A DNA stretch of 64,000 nucleotides, taken from positions 35,037 to 99,036 of the forward strand of contig JAEUKE010000200.1 in assembly GCA_016794345.1 (NCBI GenBank), read 5' to 3'. This document shows positions 44,635-53,200 of this stretch, piece after piece. The notes under the pieces are model-generated. The model saw only the letters and a list, made by a program, of their open reading frames with translations, was not told the origin of the DNA and did no database searches. Position numbers and translations under genes: made by a program. Position 1 is the first letter of the stretch. Each line of letters starts with the position of its first letter. This DNA is from Myxococcales bacterium. Lineage in GTDB: Bacteria > Myxococcota_A > Polyangia > Polyangiales > Polyangiaceae.

Positions 44635-45855
44635 ATGAGCGACGAGAGGACCTCGAAACAAAAGTCAGCTGCCTTGGAGCTCGCCATCGCCAGCGTCGAG
44701 AAGGAATACGGCAAGGGAGCGATCATGCGCCTCAGGGAGGGTGAGTCCCTCCATGAAGAGGTGGCAACGGTCCCCAGCGGCTCTCTCGGCCTCGACATCG
44801 CGCTCGGCGTGGGCGGCTACCCTCGCGGTCGCATCATCGAAATCTACGGCCCCGAGTCGAGCGGCAAGACCACGCTCACGCTGCACGCCATCGCCGGCGT
44901 GCAGCGGGCGGGCGGCACCGCAGCCTTCATCGACGCGGAGCACGCGCTCGATGTGAGCTACGCCCGGCGGCTCGGCGTCAAGACGGACGAGCTCTTGATC
45001 TCCCAGCCGGACTACGGCGAGCAAGCCCTCGAGATCGCCGACATGCTGGTCCGCTCCAACGCGGTTGATGTCATCGTCGTCGACTCGGTCGCGGCGCTCG
45101 TTCCGAAGGCCGAGATCGAAGGCGACATGGGCGACAGCCACGTTGGTCTTCAAGCCCGCTTGATGAGCCAGGCGCTGCGCAAGCTCACCGGGACGGTCGC
45201 TCGGTCGCAGTGCATGCTCATCTTCATCAACCAGATCCGCATGAAGATCGGCGTCATGTTCGGGAACCCGGAGACGACCACCGGCGGCAACGCGCTCAAG
45301 TTCTATGCGTCGGTTCGCCTCGACATCCGCCGCATCGGCGCCATCAAAGAGGCAGCTGCGGGCGGGAAGGAGCCAAGCGTGGTCGGCAACCGCACCCGCG
45401 TGAAGGTGGTGAAGAACAAGCTCGCGCCGCCGTTCCGTGAGGTGGAGTTCGACATCCTCTACGGCCAAGGCATCAGCCGAATGGGTGACATCATCGACCT
45501 CGGCGTCGAAGGCGGCATCATCGAGAAGAGCGGCGCCTGGTTCTCGTTCCAGGGCGAGCGTATCGGCCAGGGCCGAGAGAACGCGCGGAGCTTCCTCGAG
45601 CAGAACCCCGCCACCGCCTCGAAGATCGAGGCGCTCATCCTCGAGAAACACGGGATTCATCGAGGTGGCCCGAAGGATCAGGTCAACGGTGCCGCAGCCG
45701 GCGGAGCCGGCGCGGGCGGGCCCGCAGCAGGGCGAGCGCCCCAAGGCGGCGCCGGCGCTGCGCCCGCAACGGGCGCGGCCCCCGGAGCGAAGAACGACGC
45801 GAAGGAGCGCGGCGCCCCCGCAGCCGCTCCCAAGACGCCCCAGAAGACAAACTGA
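44635..45855 (+). CDS. recA: DNA recombination protein RecA
   Basis: 406 residues, about 55 longer than E. coli RecA. Walker A GPESSGKTT at 72-80, catalytic segment GDMGDSHVGLQARLMSQALR, L2 loop region MFGNPETTTGGNALKFYASV and the C-terminal core all intact. The extra length is an Ala/Gly/Pro-rich tail from about residue 345 (AAAGGAGAGGPAAGRAP) that is probably disordered; such tails tune RecA activity. ATG at 44635 with AAGG upstream. Central to recombination and SOS induction. A candidate LexA site and a hairpin terminator frame the gene. Confidence 0.97.
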   Translation: MSDERTSKQKSAALELAIASVEKEYGKGAIMRLREGESLHEEVATVPSGSLGLDIALGVGGYPRGRIIEIYGPESSGKTTLTLHAIAGVQRAGGTAAFIDAEHALDVSYARRLGVKTDELLISQPDYGEQALEIADMLVRSNAVDVIVVDSVAALVPKAEIEGDMGDSHVGLQARLMSQALRKLTGTVARSQCMLIFINQIRMKIGVMFGNPETTTGGNALKFYASVRLDIRRIGAIKEAAAGGKEPSVVGNRTRVKVVKNKLAPPFREVEFDILYGQGISRMGDIIDLGVEGGIIEKSGAWFSFQGERIGQGRENARSFLEQNPATASKIEALILEKHGIHRGGPKDQVNGAAAGGAGAGGPAAGRAPQGGAGAAPATGAAPGAKNDAKERGAPAAAPKTPQKTN

Positions 45856-45871
45856 GTCAGTCGTGTACCAC

Positions 45872-45899
45872 GGGCCGGACGATGGGGTCGTCCGGTCCC
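45872..45899 (+). terminator. Hairpin after recA
   Basis: GGGCCGGACGA and TCGTCCGGTCCC pair over 11 bases with one G-T around a TGGGG loop, 17 bases past the recA stop. A C-tract rather than a U-tract follows. Probable recA terminator. Confidence 0.6.
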
Positions 45900-46080
45900 C
45901 CCCCAACGTCCGATCACCCTTCAACAGGGCAGGTCGCACTTCGGATTGCTTGGCGAAAGGGGGTGCTGGGTGAACACCCGTCACGATGCCCTCCTGCGCC
46001 AGGAATCAGTGTCTTTCTGAGCACTTCCGGGCCATTGCTTGACAGCAAGGGTGCCTCATCATACCCCAAAAAGGACACCG

Positions 46081-46956
46081 ATGCCGGGGCTAATCGTCTT
46101 TCCCTTCGCTCAGAGACCCATCGGTCGGGACTCTCGCGCGCGCATCCCGGTGAGGCCCCTCGCGCCACGGATCGCCCCTGCGGCGGTGCGCATTCCCGAC
46201 CCACGTCATGTGCAGGTCGAGATCCCCTTCCCCGCGGGGTCACCCCGCATCTTCGTCCACGAAGGTGCTCGCCAGCTGCTCGAGCGGAAGTTGAGCCAGG
46301 CGGCGCTCAAGCCAGCCATCTTGAGCGTCACCGACAACTGTCGAAGCATGATCAGCTTCGCGGAGCGCGGCGGTGTCCTCCGAGCGCGTCTGCACCACAT
46401 GTTCCTCGACGCACCTTCGTCGGTGAAGGACGCGCTGGTCCGGTTCATCGCGTCGAGCACGCGCGGCCGGCGCGACCGCGATGCGTCCGACGTCGTCGGC
46501 CGTTACATCGACGACTGCAGCCACCGGATTCGTGCGGCCAGGCCGTTCCTTCGCCCGCTGCATACGCAGGGGCAGAGCCACGATCTTCTCGCGCTCTACA
46601 ACGCGCTCAACAAGAAGTACTTCGGAGGCACCGTCGACTCCCTCATCACGTGGGGTCGGGTCGGCGCGCGCCGCGGGGAGACACGTCGGACGCTCAAGCT
46701 CGGCAGCTACTCGGCGACCGAGCGTCTCATCCGTGTGCATCCCCTGCTCGATCGAGGCTGGGTGCCGCGGTACTTCGTCTCGTACGTCGTCTACCACGAG
46801 ATGCTTCATCACGTGATCCCGGCAGAGGCGAGCGGCTCGCGTCGAATCCTCCACCCGAAGCAATTCCTGGTCCGCGAGCAGCTGTTCCGGGACTACGAAC
46901 GCGCGCTGGCCTGGGAGCGGACGCACATCCACCGCCTGCTCAGGGCCCGGGCCTGA
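46081..46956 (+). CDS. SprT-like zinc metalloprotease domain protein
   Basis: 291 residues from the ATG at 46081. A poorly conserved N-terminus is followed by a SprT-like core: LLALYNALNKKYFGGTV, WGRVGARRGETRRTLKLGSY, RLIRVHPLLD, and the zinc site YHEMLHH (H239, E240, H243). SprT/Spartan relatives degrade proteins crosslinked to DNA, so a DNA-repair role next to recA would fit, though the bacterial members are mostly uncharacterised. No C-terminal zinc ribbon is visible. The 225-base gap upstream holds only the recA hairpin. Confidence 0.82.
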   Translation: MPGLIVFPFAQRPIGRDSRARIPVRPLAPRIAPAAVRIPDPRHVQVEIPFPAGSPRIFVHEGARQLLERKLSQAALKPAILSVTDNCRSMISFAERGGVLRARLHHMFLDAPSSVKDALVRFIASSTRGRRDRDASDVVGRYIDDCSHRIRAARPFLRPLHTQGQSHDLLALYNALNKKYFGGTVDSLITWGRVGARRGETRRTLKLGSYSATERLIRVHPLLDRGWVPRYFVSYVVYHEMLHHVIPAEASGSRRILHPKQFLVREQLFRDYERALAWERTHIHRLLRARA

Positions 46957-47088
46957 GGCTCGACGAGCACCCGGGGCAGCACCGAGCCCCTCGGGACGAG
47001 CGCGTGCGTTTCGGTCCTGACAATCGCGCGGCTATTGGCTAAGAAGCGCCGCTCCGCAGCCGTCAGCCCGGCTCGGCGGTCGGGCTCA

Positions 47089-47130
47089 GGCAGCCCGGCT
47101 CGGTCAGCCCGGCTCGGTCAGCCCGGCTCG
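47089..47130. repeat. Three tandem copies of a 14-base unit
   Basis: GTCAGCCCGGCTCG repeated three times (the first has GG for GT), with a further single copy at 47062-47075. It lies in the 205-base gap before the HD-domain gene, 32 bases upstream of its GTG. It encodes nothing known. GCCCGGC is itself palindromic-like, so a regulatory or attenuator role is possible. Confidence 0.85.
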
Positions 47131-47161
47131 GAGCGAAGCGTCGCTCGACAGAAGGAGTATC

Positions 47162-48106
47162 GTGTCGGTGGAGCATCAGGTGAGCGAAGTCGCGGACGCT
47201 CGTCGTGCGCTCGAGGCGCTCGAGTGGGCGGCCTCGCGCGCCGAAGGTGGCGCGGCAGGCCCGATCGTGGTGGCTCGACCCGAGGACTACCGCCTCGCTT
47301 CGACGTCGAACGTCGATGACCTGCGCCGCTTCCTCGACCGCGTGGTGATGGCTCCCGACGCCGAGGCGGGGCTCGACGCCTTGCTCGAGGCCGGAGCTCT
47401 CGTGGCGCTGCTGCCCGAGGTGGAGGCGATGGTCGGCTTCGGCGACGGCGAGTGGCGCCACAAAGACGTGTGGAAGCACACGAAGCAGGTCGTCCGACAG
47501 GCCGTGCCGCGCCTCGAGATCCGGTGGGCAGCCCTCCTCCACGACATCGGCAAGATCAAGACTCGCTCGATCAGCCCCGACGGAGAGGTCCACTTCTTCG
47601 GGCACGCCGAGGTGGGCGCGCGCATGTTCGACAGGCTGCACCGTCGCATGCCGATCTTCTCGCGCGAGGAGTCGCTCCGCGAGTCGGTGCGTTTCCTCAT
47701 CCTGCACCACCTCCGCGCGAGCCAATACGACGCCTCGTGGACCGACAGCGCGGTGCGCCGGTTCGCCCGCGAGATGGGGCCTTTGCTCGATCACGTGCTC
47801 TGCCTATCCCGAGCGGACATCACGACGAAGCGCCCGGAGAAGAAGAAGCGCGGCCTGCGTCAGATCAGCGATCTCGCCGACCGCGTGCGGACGCTCGCGG
47901 AGGAGGACGCGAAGGTCCCGCCGTTGCCGAGCGGCATCGGCGACGAGATCATGCGCACCTTCGGCCTGCCTCCGTCCAGGCTCATCGGCGACATCAAGCG
48001 CTCGCTCGAGAAGGCCGTCGAGGCCGGCGAGCTGCCTGCCGGACAGGAGGCCGAGTTCTACATCGAGCTCCTTCGAGAAGACCCGTCCCGCTATGGACTG
48101 AAGTAG
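47162..48106 (+). CDS. HD-domain protein related to the C-terminal half of tRNA nucleotidyltransferases
   Basis: 314 residues from a GTG at 47162. The metal site is complete: H106 (DVWKHTKQVV), H127-D128 (LLHDIGK) and H148 (FFGHAEVGA). The order RWAALLHDIGKIKTRSISP plus FFGHAEVGARMFDRL matches the HD domain of bacterial CCA-adding enzymes, yet the N-terminal nucleotidyltransferase domain is absent. It may be a free-standing phosphohydrolase acting on 2',3'-cyclic ends or nucleotides. The 3' end is duplicated (see repeat), leaving a second stop just outside. Confidence 0.8.
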   Translation: MSVEHQVSEVADARRALEALEWAASRAEGGAAGPIVVARPEDYRLASTSNVDDLRRFLDRVVMAPDAEAGLDALLEAGALVALLPEVEAMVGFGDGEWRHKDVWKHTKQVVRQAVPRLEIRWAALLHDIGKIKTRSISPDGEVHFFGHAEVGARMFDRLHRRMPIFSREESLRESVRFLILHHLRASQYDASWTDSAVRRFAREMGPLLDHVLCLSRADITTKRPEKKKRGLRQISDLADRVRTLAEEDAKVPPLPSGIGDEIMRTFGLPPSRLIGDIKRSLEKAVEAGELPAGQEAEFYIELLREDPSRYGLK

Positions 48107-48125
48107 GGAGGACTGAAGTAGGGAG
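48096..48125 (+). repeat. Direct 15-base duplication across a stop codon
   Basis: GACTGAAGTAGGGAG occurs twice back to back. The first copy contains the last codons and TAG stop of the HD-domain gene; the second is outside it. This looks like a recent slippage duplication, silent for the protein. Confidence 0.9.
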
Positions 48126-48161
48126 GCCTGAGGGAGCGAAGGGCCTGAGTGCGGGAGGCGC

Positions 48162-48182
48162 GGCCGAGGCGCCGCCTCGGCC
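48162..48182. terminator. Bidirectional hairpin between convergent genes
   Basis: GGCCGAGGC, a GCC loop and its exact complement (9-base arms), located between the HD-domain gene and the convergent membrane protein gene. It can serve transcripts from both sides. Confidence 0.6.
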
Positions 48183-48199
48183 CGTGGCCTTCGGGCCCT

Positions 48200-48934
48200 T
48201 CAGGTGAGCCGCGCGTCGCAGGTGGAGCAACGCTCGGGGACCTCCTCCTTGTGATAGGCCTGCCCGCATCGACCGCAGATCCTCGCGTCGGCCTCGAACG
48301 AGATGAGGCGGTTGGAAGCGGCGCAGCGCAGACCAGCGAGCTGAGGAGGCTCGAGCACGAGGAGCTCGCTCGCTTCCGGTGCGGGCACGGGCAAGCTCTC
48401 GGGTGCATCCGCCATCCGCGAAGGGATTCGCGCTCGACCTTCCGCCACCGCAAAGGCTGCCGCGTCCGGATGCTCGGCCACGTTGATCGAGACGACCTTG
48501 CCCGCCCCCGAGAACACCAGCACCCCCGAGGAGAACCGGACGGCGTCGATCTCGTGCCATCCCAGGCGATCGAGCGCGTCTTGGCCACGCTCGACGGCGA
48601 GCCCGGCGTCGCCGATCCGGAGCGTCGGCACGACGCGGTTCGAGAGGACCAGGCCGAGGACGAAGCCGAGCGTGCCCCCGCCGAGGAAGTGGAGGGCGTA
48701 GGGGTGCGGCCCCACAGCGCGAAGGAACTGCCCGAAGACGCCTGCGCCCATGGCGGCAGCGCCCAGGCCGAGGAGGACCCAGCTCAGGACGGCGAATGAC
48801 TTGGCGCTCGGCGCAAACCGGCGCTCGGTCCGCTTCTCCGTCCGCTCGCGAAGCCAGCGAGCCTCACCCGCGCTCTTGGCAGGCGATTTCGCGCTCGGTG
48901 CCTTCTTCGTCTTGATCTTCGTCTTCGCTGCCAC
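48200..48934 (-). CDS. Membrane protein with a C-terminal RING-like zinc ribbon
   Basis: 244 residues. A Lys-rich N-terminus of 40 residues, two membrane helices (about 46-70 and 80-98), a PH-like or all-beta domain (LRIGDAGLAVERGQDALDRL, DAVRFSSGVLVFSG) and a C-terminal Cys/His cluster: RICGRCGQAYHKEEVPERCS followed by TC, with an earlier Cys in LRCAASNR. The pattern resembles RING-type or treble-clef zinc ribbons that often recognise other proteins. Function unknown. It is divergent from the next gene across 55 bases. Confidence 0.65.
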   Translation of the reverse strand: MAAKTKIKTKKAPSAKSPAKSAGEARWLRERTEKRTERRFAPSAKSFAVLSWVLLGLGAAAMGAGVFGQFLRAVGPHPYALHFLGGGTLGFVLGLVLSNRVVPTLRIGDAGLAVERGQDALDRLGWHEIDAVRFSSGVLVFSGAGKVVSINVAEHPDAAAFAVAEGRARIPSRMADAPESLPVPAPEASELLVLEPPQLAGLRCAASNRLISFEADARICGRCGQAYHKEEVPERCSTCDARLT

Positions 48935-48989
48935 AGGAGCGGCTTACCGAAAGGCGGGGCGCGACGCAAAGTCTCGCTACAATCGCAGC

Positions 48990-50255
48990 GTGGATCGACG
49001 AACGCTCCTGCTCGCCTTGCCGGCCGTCGCGACCGCCCTCGTGGTCGTCGTCCTGTTCGGCCCGGGCCAGGAGCGTCCCGTCGTCGCCGCACGCGTGATG
49101 ACCTCGGGAGCCGAGCCTGACGGGCCCAGATCGCTTCGGATCGAGACCATCGAGCGAGGGGCGCCGATCCCACGGCCGGTCTCTCTCGACGAGGTGAGCC
49201 TGTTCGCGTCCGGGCAGGATACGCCCTTGTGGAAGGGCCGCACCGGCCCCGCCGGTGTCGTCGAGGCGGCGCTCGCGGCTCCGCTCCCGCCAGGCTCGAG
49301 GGTGCGCGTCCGCACCGGACAGCGCACGCTCGCGGAGGGCGTCCTGAAGGGGAAGGGCGGGCCCGCTCCTTCGGCCACCGCGGCCGCGCTCCCCGGCGTG
49401 GTCGAGGGCGACCTCGTGGTCTCGGCGCGCATCGCGACGGGCACGCTCGTTCCATCGATACCGGGCGTCGTGAGCGTCGAGGTTCGGGATGGAGCCGGCC
49501 TGGTGTCCGAGGCGACGCTCGCGATGACCGGGTCGAGCGTCGAGCCGCCCACGCTCGAGGTCGGTGTGAAAGACGGCCGCGCGCTCTTGCCCCTCACCGC
49601 GATCGCGCCGCCCGCGGTGATCGATCTGACCGCGAAGGCGGGCTCGCGGTCCGGCACGCTCCGCGTCGAGCTCCCGACCGTGATGGGCGCGATCGCGGCG
49701 AGCATCGCGGATGACGAGCTGACACTGGTCTCACCGGCGCCGCGCGACGTCGCGTTCGTGTCGCTGTTCGACGACCTGGGTCGAACCGGCGGGGGCGTTG
49801 TCGAGCTGCAGGCCGCGCCCGACGGCTTCTTCCGAGGAAAGATGCCGATCGGGTCCGACGTGCGCGCGGTGACGGTGTCGAGCGACGCTTACGAGGTGGG
49901 CGCCTCGACCGTCACCTGGCCTGGCGTCGAGCGCTCCGGTGCGGCGTCGGCCCCGCGATTGACCATCGCGCTCGACGGGATGCCGGCGGCCGTGGCCGCC
50001 GAGACCACACGGCTCGCGCGAGTCCGCACGGCCACGACGGCCGCGCTCTCGCTCGCTGCCGCGCTCGAGATAGCGCTCCTTCTGTGGACGAGACGCGACG
50101 CGCGCGGCGCGCTCCCCCGATCGACCGAAAACGCTCCGGAGCGCGGCGGAGATTCCCACGGCGCGCCCCGACCCGTTTGGGGGTTTCTCGCCGCGATCTC
50201 GGCGCTCGTGCTGCTGGCGCTGGCGGCCGTCGTGGGGCTCGTCGTGATGCGGTGA
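48990..50255 (+). CDS. Membrane protein with periplasmic Ig-like repeats, unknown function
   Basis: 421 residues from a GTG at 48990. One N-terminal helix (about 4-22), a long beta-rich region with Ig-like strands (GVVSVEVRDGAGLVSEATLA, RDVAFVSLFDDLGRTGGGV) and two C-terminal helices (about 338-356 and 395-418). The layout suggests an inner membrane protein with its body in the periplasm. It is followed on the same strand by the TPR/HEAT protein (40-base gap) and may belong to that operon. Confidence 0.7.
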   Translation: MDRRTLLLALPAVATALVVVVLFGPGQERPVVAARVMTSGAEPDGPRSLRIETIERGAPIPRPVSLDEVSLFASGQDTPLWKGRTGPAGVVEAALAAPLPPGSRVRVRTGQRTLAEGVLKGKGGPAPSATAAALPGVVEGDLVVSARIATGTLVPSIPGVVSVEVRDGAGLVSEATLAMTGSSVEPPTLEVGVKDGRALLPLTAIAPPAVIDLTAKAGSRSGTLRVELPTVMGAIAASIADDELTLVSPAPRDVAFVSLFDDLGRTGGGVVELQAAPDGFFRGKMPIGSDVRAVTVSSDAYEVGASTVTWPGVERSGAASAPRLTIALDGMPAAVAAETTRLARVRTATTAALSLAAALEIALLLWTRRDARGALPRSTENAPERGGDSHGAPRPVWGFLAAISALVLLALAAVVGLVVMR

Positions 50256-50295
50256 CCGGCTGGCTCGGCCGAGCCGGAGAGGCTACGCTGCCGGA

Positions 50296-53200
50296 GTGCG
50301 CAGGTTTGTCGCGGTGATCCTCGCAGCCCTGGTCTCTTCGGCCGTGGTGGGCACCGCAGCCTCGCCCGCCCGCGCCGATCTGGGGATCGGCGGGCGCAAG
50401 AAGCCGGGCAAGCCCACGAAGCCCGGCAAGCCCGCGAAGCCGGGCAAGCCTGCCGACACGACGAAGCCGGGCAAGCCCGACAAGCCGACGGCGGAAGGCC
50501 CTGGCAAGCCCGACAAGCCCGACGAAAAAGGCGAGAAGGGCAAAGACCCGGCGGTCCTGATCGCGCGCTACACCGCGATCGTCCTCTCCCAGCCCGGTGT
50601 CCCCTTCCCGCTGCAACGCCTCGCCCAGCTCTACAGGGAGCGAGACGGCAACCTGAAGAAGCTCCTGGAGGACTTCGAGACCAAATCGAAGGCGATCGGC
50701 GACGACGGATGGGCGGCGAAGATCGCGCTCGCCGGCATCCAGAAGATGGAAGGCAAATACGAGGACGCCATCGCGACCTTCGAGGCCGCCATCGCGGACA
50801 AGCCGAAGGAGGCGGCGCCGCTGCTCGCGCTCGCGCAGCTCGAGGTCGACCGCGGCGACAAGAAGGGGGCGAGCGGACACTACGAAAAGGCGCTGCCGCT
50901 GCTCAAGGTCGACTCCGAGATCGAGCAGACGACGCGCATCCTCATGAACCTGGCGGTCGATCTCAAAGACTTCGACGCCGCGCGCAAGCACCACCAGAGC
51001 CTCGTCAAGCGCTCGCAAGGCTCGCTCTTCGTGAAGGCAGAGCTCGGCCGCGCGCTCCTCGCGAAGCAGCAGCTCGACCTCGCCGAGGCGGAGTTCCGCG
51101 AGGTCGTGAAGGCGGCGGCCGGCGACAACCGAGCCCTCGGGCCGGCGCTCCGCGACTTGGGGAGCGCGCTCGCCAAGCAGAAGAAGACGAAGGAGGCGCT
51201 CGACACGCTCAAGCGGGCGCTGTCGGTGTCGGCGGGCTCGGCGGGCATCCGGGCCGAGATCCTCGCCATCATGACGGAGGCGTTCCGCGCAGAGAGCAAG
51301 CTCAGCGAGCTCATCGAGATTCTCGAGAAGGAGCCCGGGCAGGATTTCCAGCGGCTCGCCGCCCTCGGGGCCCTCTACGAGGAGACGGGGAACGTCGACA
51401 AGGCCCTCGCCACCTACCGCAAGGCGCTCTCCATCGACGGGAGCCACGTGGACACGCGCGTGAAGGTCGTCCACCTCCTGCAGACCGCGGGCGATCTCGA
51501 GGCGGCCACCAAGGAGTACGAGGCGCTCATCAAGGCCGCGCCCAACAACCCCGACTTCGTGTTCGAGCTCTGTGAGACGCTCATCCAGCGCGGAGATCGG
51601 CCGAAGGCCTTGCGCCTCCTGAAGGAGCTCGAGGGCCGCGCGCAGGAGGCCGACGTGCTGGCCGCCGTGGCGGACTTCTACGAGCGCATGGAGGAGAAGG
51701 AGAAGGCGATGGCCCTCCTGAACCGCCTCGCCGGCGCGGCAGGCGGCGGAGATCCGACCTTCCTCATCGACCTCGGCGACCGTCACTACCAGGCAGGCGA
51801 CAAGAAGAAGGCGCTCGACACCTGGGCGAGGGTTCGCACGCTCCTGCCGAACCGCGCCCGCGCGAGCTTCACGCTGGGCGAGGTCTACCTCGAGCACGAC
51901 ATGCCCGACGAGGCGCTCGAGGCGCTCCGCGAGGCCGTGAGCCTCGAGCCAAAGAACGTGCAGTTCAAGAAGGGCCTCGCCGTGGCGCTCGAGCGCACGG
52001 CGCCCGGGACGGCGCTGGCGGGAGAACGCTTCGGGCAAGCGGTCGCGATCTGGGAGGAGCTGCTCAAGGAAGCCAAGGGAGATCCGAACCTGTCGCGCGA
52101 GGCGCGCACGCACATCGTGAGCATCTGGTCGGTGACGAAGGAGCTCGCGAACCGCGTCTCGCCGCTGAAGCAGCGCTTCGAAGGGACCCCGCCCGACCTC
52201 GAAGCCGGTCGCCTCCTCGCGGAGGTGCAGCGCAAGCTCGGCAAGCTCGCCGACGCGGAGTCGACCCTGCGCGCCGTGATCGCGAAGGCGCCGGGCGACG
52301 AGGCGTCGCTTTTGGCGCTCGAGCACGTCCTCGTGAAGCAGCAGAACCTCGTCGGCGCGATCGAGGTCCTCGAGAAGCTCGCGGAGCTGAACGACAAGGC
52401 TGCGCGGCAGTATTACCAGCGCATGGCCCAATACGCCGCCGAGCTCTACAAAGACGACGACGCGATCCGGTACGCGGCGAAGGCGGTGGAGCTCTCCCCC
52501 GAGGACGCGAACGGTCACCAGAAGCTCGGCGACATGTACCGAAAGCGCCAGGACTTCCCGAAGGCGATCGCCGAGTATCGCCTCGCGCTCGCCAAGAACG
52601 ATCGGCTCTGGCCCGCCTACTTCGACTTGGCTGAGCTCTTGCTCTCGTCCGGTGACGCGGCCGAAGCCGACCGGCTGTTCCGGCGCGTCGTGCGCGCCTC
52701 CGGCGACGAGGAGCTCGTCGCCCGCGCGGCGCGCTTGTCGATGCAGATCAACCTCGGCAAGGGCAGCCTCGAGACGCTCGAGCGCGAGCTCTTGCCGGTC
52801 GCGGTCGGCAACCCGCAGAAGTCGATCTACCGCAGGCTCCTCGTCGAGCTCTACGGCGCGATGACGCTCCCGCTCGTCCAGAAGGTGCGCCACGGCGAAG
52901 ACCCGGTCCAGGTGGAGGCCGCGAGGTCGCAGCTCTCGGCGATCGGGTCGCGCGCGGTCAAGCCGCTCCTCGACGCGCTCGCCGACGATCGCGAGGCGCA
53001 GCAGCGGGTCGCGATCGAGGTGCTCGCATACGTCGAGAACAGGAGCGGCGGGCCCACGCTGTTCAACTTCGCGACGGGCGGCGCCGACAAGGAGCTCCGC
53101 GTGCGCGCCATGGTCGCGGTGGGCGCCCTCCGCGATCCTGCGATGCTCGATCGGCTCGAGCAGCTGCTGTTGCCGAAGAACCGCGACGCCTCGATCGCCC

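Noticed and set aside
50395..50535. Short repeats resembling a CRISPR or minisatellite array
   Set aside because: They encode KPGKP linker repeats in frame; no constant spacers.
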